A DNA stretch of 9,959 nt, taken from assembly GCA_012511995.1 (NCBI GenBank), contig JAAZFA010000204.1, positions 1 to 9,959 of the forward strand. The letters run 5' to 3'. The translations under genes were made by a program, and so were the position numbers. The notes under the pieces were generated by a model, which had not been told where the DNA came from, ran no database searches, and saw only the letters and a program-made list of their open reading frames with translations. Below, piece by piece: positions 7,593-9,959 of the stretch (positions are counted from its first letter, which is position 1; each line of letters starts with the position of its first letter). Origin of the DNA: Thermoproteota archaeon. GTDB taxonomy: Archaea; Thermoproteota; Bathyarchaeia; Bathyarchaeales; Bathycorpusculaceae.

Positions 7593-8522
7593 TTAAGTTT
7601 GCGTTTCCGCTTCATCATCTTTTACATCGCCAAGCATCAGAGCGAATTCATCCCAACTTACTTTTTCGCCTCGATTCAGTTTTTCTCGTGCTTGAGTTCC
7701 GATTTTCTCTTTCATGGCTTGTTCTTTAACAACTTGTTCGGCATGTTCTAGTTGACGTTTAGTTTCTTCTTCTTTACGTCTAGCAATGTATTGGTCACGT
7801 AAGGTGGTTTTGATGCCGGTTGATTGAGCGATTAACTGACGTATCTGTTCATAGAGCTGGTTGTTTTGTTCTTTGGCTTTTATGAATGACTGATGGAGAC
7901 TATCCGCTTGTTCTCGATCCTTCTTTATTACGTTAATTTTTTCCATCATTACTGCATGGAGGTCTTGACTTTTTTTAGCGACTTCTGTTAATTCATTATG
8001 GTAAACTTCAGCTTGTTCATCGAAAGTTTTACGATGTTCAATAATATCTTTGATTTTTTTACGGTTAGAATCAATTTTTTTGAAGCCGACAAGTTGAATC
8101 TCTAGTTGTTTAACCTGCTCGACGAGGCGCTTTTCTTCTTGTAGGTCAACCGTAGTTGTAGCAATTTTAAATTCAAGATCTTCAAGCTCTTTCTTAGTTT
8201 CTCTATAGTTGATGCGTGGAAGATTCTTCTTTAAAGCCGCAACTTTTTCATCTATTAGATTAATTTCCGCCAAAAGTGGACCAACACTAACTCTAACAGC
8301 GTCACGTTGCTTTTTTAACTCTTTAACTTTCTCATTAAGTGCATCGCGTTCGACTTTTAATTTTGTGACTTCTTCTCGAGCTATACGTACTTTTTCATTT
8401 AATAAATCTCTTTTTTCAAGAAATTTTTTTATCTGAGCATTGTTCTCTACTATTTGTTCTTTGAATTTACTGATTTTAGTATTGATGTTGCTTATCTGGC
8501 TCGGATTTTGTTTATCGGTCAA
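7593..8522 (-). CDS. Coiled-coil protein of the COG1340 type, function unknown
   Basis: 309 residues, extremely rich in K, E, Q and R with heptad-like leucine/isoleucine/valine spacing from about residue 10 to 270, so mostly long coiled coil; no signal peptide and no membrane segment. The C-terminus has a compact non-coiled element, about residues 278-298 (AREKLNRGEKVSWDEFALML), which I recognise from archaeal COG1340 proteins; some databases mislabel such proteins as phosphoserine phosphatases, but no HAD motif is present. It ends in an acidic tail (DVKDDEAETQT). The start is TTG at 8522: an in-frame TGA lies two codons upstream, no ATG occurs early, and an AGAAGG ribosome site sits 7 bases before the TTG. 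It is the first gene of the likely coiled-coil/DUF373 operon, so the pair may form a membrane-anchored filament or scaffold (inference). Confidence 0.85.
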   Translation of the reverse strand: MTDKQNPSQISNINTKISKFKEQIVENNAQIKKFLEKRDLLNEKVRIAREEVTKLKVERDALNEKVKELKKQRDAVRVSVGPLLAEINLIDEKVAALKKNLPRINYRETKKELEDLEFKIATTTVDLQEEKRLVEQVKQLEIQLVGFKKIDSNRKKIKDIIEHRKTFDEQAEVYHNELTEVAKKSQDLHAVMMEKINVIKKDREQADSLHQSFIKAKEQNNQLYEQIRQLIAQSTGIKTTLRDQYIARRKEEETKRQLEHAEQVVKEQAMKEKIGTQAREKLNRGEKVSWDEFALMLGDVKDDEAETQT

Positions 8523-8530
8523 ACGTCAGC

Positions 8531-8537
8531 CTTCTGG
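8531..8537 (-). promoter_or_regulatory. Ribosome binding site deciding the TTG start of the coiled-coil gene
   Basis: The minus strand reads AGAAGG (complement of CCTTCT), then about 7 bases, then TTG. With the in-frame stop immediately upstream it fixes TTG as the start. Confidence 0.5.
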
Positions 8538-8541
8538 AGTG

Positions 8542-8554
8542 AGTAATAGTTACT
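8542..8554. repeat. Small palindrome in the divergent promoter region
   Basis: AGTAA (8542-8546), TAG, TTACT (8550-8554) is a perfect 5-bp inverted repeat. The overlapping octamer GTTACTTA (8549-8556) recurs at 8582-8589, so the two octamers flank the minus-strand A-box. This could be an operator; it is short enough to be chance. Confidence 0.3.
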
Positions 8555-8571
8555 TACGTTGTGCCATTCCA

Positions 8572-8581
8572 ATTTATAATT
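8572..8581 (-). promoter_or_regulatory. A-box for the coiled-coil/DUF373 operon
   Basis: The minus strand reads AATTATAAAT, a good archaeal TATA box centred near 8576. Transcription would start near 8550, giving a leader of about 27 bases that contains the AGAAGG ribosome site before the TTG. Confidence 0.5.
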
Positions 8582-8632
8582 GTTACTTAGAAAGGTACAA
8601 TAAAAATCAATCGTATTAATCGGAATCATGTT

Positions 8633-8644
8633 ATAATTTAAATA
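8633..8644 (+). promoter_or_regulatory. A-box for the aIF2-beta/DUF424 operon
   Basis: TATAATTTAAATA contains two overlapping A-box matches (TATAATTTA and TTTAAATA). Transcription would start at about 8660-8666, leaving a very short leader that just includes the GGGGTGA ribosome site (8663-8669), 9 bases before the ATG at 8679. Confidence 0.55.
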
Positions 8645-8678
8645 TGCGCTCTGATCATGTTTGGGGTGAAGTGTAAAC

Positions 8679-9089
8679 ATGACTTTCAATTATGATGACC
8701 TCCTAAAGCGTGCCTGTGAACAAATGCCTGAGGTTCAAGCAAAAAAGGATCGTTTAGAACTACCGAGGATTCAAATACAAACTGTTGGTATGAGAACAAC
8801 AATAGCTAACTTTAAAGAAATTGCTGACTCACTAGATAGAGATCCCCAACACATCCTAAAATTTCTTACACGTGAAATGGCAACAGCTGCCACTTTTCAT
8901 GATTCACGTGCCATCTTTCAGGGTAAGTTCCGAGTTGACAGTTTTGAGCGCTTGCTGCAACGGTATCTTGAGGGGTATGTTATGTGCCCCGTTTGCAAAC
9001 GTCCAGATACCAAACTTATTAAAGAAAAACGTTTAACATTTTTGGTCTGTAATGCGTGTGGTGCAAAATCGTCTGTTAAACAATTATAG
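8679..9089 (+). CDS. Translation initiation factor aIF2 beta subunit
   Basis: 136 residues, the normal size for archaeal aIF2-beta, the small subunit of the heterotrimer that delivers initiator Met-tRNA to the small ribosomal subunit. In order: an N-terminal helix that in the family binds the gamma subunit (YDDLLKRACEQMP, 5-17), the central alpha/beta domain with the typical TTIANFKEIAD (40-50) and HILKFLTREMATAA (58-71) blocks, and a C-terminal C4 zinc ribbon with C103, C106, C124 and C127 (CPVC and CNAC). The QGKFRVDSFERLLQRYLEGYVMC stretch joining core to ribbon is characteristic (positions 81-103). The ATG at 8679 follows a GGGGTGA ribosome site. It is first in a two-gene operon with DUF424 (12-bp gap). 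All key residues are present. Confidence 0.96.
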   Translation: MTFNYDDLLKRACEQMPEVQAKKDRLELPRIQIQTVGMRTTIANFKEIADSLDRDPQHILKFLTREMATAATFHDSRAIFQGKFRVDSFERLLQRYLEGYVMCPVCKRPDTKLIKEKRLTFLVCNACGAKSSVKQL

Positions 9090-9101
9090 GTTGTAAATAA
9101 T

Positions 9102-9398
9102 TTGGATGTTTACCTAAACGTTAAGAAAGTTGGAAACAACGTTATACTAGCGATTTGTGATAGTGACCTGTTAGGTAAGACGCTTAGGGAAGAAAATATA
9201 GTTTTTCAAGTAAAAAACGAGTTTTATAATGGTAGGAAAGCAACGGTTGAAGAAGCGGTTGGATTAATCGGTAACTCAACAATTGTGAATCTAGTTGGTA
9301 GGGCTTGTGTAGAGAAAGCTATTGCCCAGGGTTTTGTTCACCCAGAAGCAGTCCTAAAAATTGAGGGTATACCCCACGCCCAAATAGTAAAACTTTGA
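9102..9398 (+). CDS. DUF424 family protein (COG2412)
   Basis: 98 residues, full length for this small archaeal family of unknown function. Recognisable features are the early CDSDLLGKTLREEN block (19-32), FYNGRKA, the NLVGRACVEKAIAQGFV block and the C-terminal IEGIPHAQIVKL. It has no signal peptide and no membrane segment. It sits 12 bp after aIF2-beta, which suggests a translation-related role (inference from position). The start is TTG at 9102, since the nearby ATG is out of frame and stops at once; a weak AGGTTG ribosome site lies about 9 bases before it. The last five codons and the first base of its stop form the first copy of a 16-bp direct repeat, so the gene's 3' end may be an integration target. 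Confidence 0.88.
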   Translation: MDVYLNVKKVGNNVILAICDSDLLGKTLREENIVFQVKNEFYNGRKATVEEAVGLIGNSTIVNLVGRACVEKAIAQGFVHPEAVLKIEGIPHAQIVKL

Positions 9399-9427
9399 TT
9401 TTGCATTTGGACAAATAGTAAAACTTT
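9381..9427. repeat. Perfect 16-bp direct repeat at DUF424 3' end and integrase 3' end: att-like site
   Basis: CAAATAGTAAAACTTT occurs at 9381-9396 and again at 9412-9427, a 31-bp period with 15 bases between. The first copy encodes the last DUF424 codons (QIVKL) and the first base of its stop; the second ends 3 bp from the stop of the convergent integrase gene. Bases on either side do not match further. A short direct repeat that overlaps the 3' end of a conserved gene and abuts an integrase is what an att core or integrase arm sites look like. A simple 31-bp tandem duplication whose second copy decayed is the alternative. Confidence 0.55.
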
Positions 9428-9437
9428 TTCTTATTTT
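9425..9437 (+). terminator. T-rich terminator after DUF424
   Basis: TTTTTCTTATTTT lies about 27 bases past the DUF424 stop. It is preceded by a loose inverted repeat (CCAAAT at 9380-9385, ATTTGG at 9405-9410). It overlaps the end of the integrase gene on the other strand. Confidence 0.35.
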
Positions 9438-9959
9438 CGGTTTCTGAAGAGTTTGACTTCACCGAAATCAGTAACGTACTCAAATCCAGCTTCAATAAGT
9501 TGCAGGGCTTCAACTTCAGTTCTTGCCGTCTTAGCGTGATATTCATCGCCACTTCTTGAGAAACATGCTATCTCTAAGTCAATGTAGATGAGAGTGTTCT
9601 TAACGTCCGTATGCCCGAGAAACTTCATGACATAAAGGATGTCTCTTGTTTGGTGATAGAGTTGAGTTGCTTTCCAATGCCTAAAAGTATGATAGTGTAT
9701 CTTTAGCAATCGTGGATTTCGCAATTTTTCAGCTATTCTTCGTCTTGGATGCGCGAGTAAGGCTTTTTGTCGTTTCAAAAGTCGCATGTGCAACTTGGGG
9801 TCTTCATGACCTATCTGAGTTTTAGGGCTGCATGTGAATATGTACTGGTTGACTTTTGGTAGGTTCTGTAGCATTTCTACGAGCTGTGCTGATATTTTGA
9901 AAATTCTGGGTTTGCTGTTCTTCTCGGGGTGATTGCAGGCCAATGTACGACTTTCAACA
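9431..9959 (-). CDS. Tyrosine recombinase/integrase, C-terminal catalytic part (N-terminus beyond window)
   Basis: Residues are counted from a TTG at 9943, which is probably not the start: the frame stays open to the window edge and reads into a typical mid-domain K-rich beta-hairpin (PEKNSKPRIFKIS). The catalytic box is intact: H85-x-x-R88 (HTFRH), H111 (LGHTD) and the nucleophile Y120 (TLIYIDLE), 9 residues after the histidine as usual. The first catalytic Arg, normally N-terminal to this part, must lie outside the window. After Tyr a tail of about 50 residues ends in EALQLIEAGFEYVTDFGEVKLFRNRK-like sequence (positions about 145-170), a tail I associate with archaeal integrases. The gene converges on DUF424 with 32 bp between stops and has a direct repeat beside its 3' end. 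It probably belongs to an integrated element extending to the right. It looks functional as far as can be seen. Confidence 0.85.
   Translation of the reverse strand, partial: VESRTLACNHPEKNSKPRIFKISAQLVEMLQNLPKVNQYIFTCSPKTQIGHEDPKLHMRLLKRQKALLAHPRRRIAEKLRNPRLLKIHYHTFRHWKATQLYHQTRDILYVMKFLGHTDVKNTLIYIDLEIACFSRSGDEYHAKTARTEVEALQLIEAGFEYVTDFGEVKLFRNRK

Noticed and set aside
7364..7729. 121-codon open frame on the plus strand
   Set aside because: It lies antisense across the DUF373 start and the coiled-coil gene end, has low-complexity serine-rich composition and no ribosome site; both minus-strand genes are clearly real.
7593..8522. Annotation of the coiled-coil protein as phosphoserine phosphatase or SMC/Rad50
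   Set aside because: No HAD DxDxT motif, no Walker A or B and no hinge; only coiled coil plus a short C-terminal motif.
9319..9552. 77-codon minus-strand frame spanning the DUF424/integrase junction
   Set aside because: It overlaps the integrase C-terminal codons in another frame and the DUF424 end; its content is not protein-like.
9431..9959. Integrase as a broken pseudogene
   Set aside because: H-x-x-R, GH and Tyr are all present, the C-terminus is complete and the frame continues off the window; it is cut by the window edge, not visibly broken.

Overview
The window looks like a piece of an archaeal chromosome. It carries archaeal translation initiation factor 2 beta, the archaeal families DUF424 and DUF373, a COG1340-type coiled-coil protein, a Ygr210-type translation-associated GTPase and an archaeal-style cis-prenyltransferase. 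Promoters have A-box (TATA) form rather than -35/-10 form, and several starts are TTG or GTG. The overall flavour (moderately AT-rich, giant RND/MMPL protein with many N-glycosylation sequons, archaeal tyrosine integrase with a long tail after the catalytic Tyr) suggests a TACK-group archaeon, perhaps Bathyarchaeia. That placement is an impression, not something the sequence proves.

Layout. Positions 1-4032 (+) hold a very large RND/MMPL-type membrane transporter whose true start is probably just off the left edge; its first extracellular domain has a roughly 580-residue repetitive insertion. A 184-bp gap with a T-rich terminator and a well-placed TATA box leads to a TGS-domain GTPase (4217-5446, +). 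It ends only 4 bp from the convergent cis-prenyltransferase gene (5451-6233, -). Behind that on the same strand lie a DUF373 membrane protein (6343-7557, -) and a coiled-coil protein (7593-8522, -), 35 bp apart and probably one operon. A 156-bp divergent promoter region separates these from aIF2-beta (8679-9089, +) and DUF424 (9102-9398, +), a compact two-gene operon. The right end holds the C-terminal part of a tyrosine recombinase (9431-9959, -) whose N-terminus lies beyond the window.

How the parts relate. The GTPase, aIF2-beta and possibly DUF424 belong to translation. The cis-prenyltransferase should make the polyprenyl diphosphate from which archaeal dolichol-type glycan carriers are built, and the giant transporter is studded with N-glycosylation sequons, so the two may meet at the cell surface; this is inference. 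The DUF373/coiled-coil pair has no known function. The right-hand edge looks like the boundary of an integrated element: a perfect 16-bp direct repeat covers the last codons of DUF424 and recurs 31 bp on, directly next to the integrase.

I saw no rRNA, tRNA, CRISPR array or insertion sequence. The strongest leads are the repetitive transporter ectodomain and the att-like repeat at the DUF424/integrase junction.
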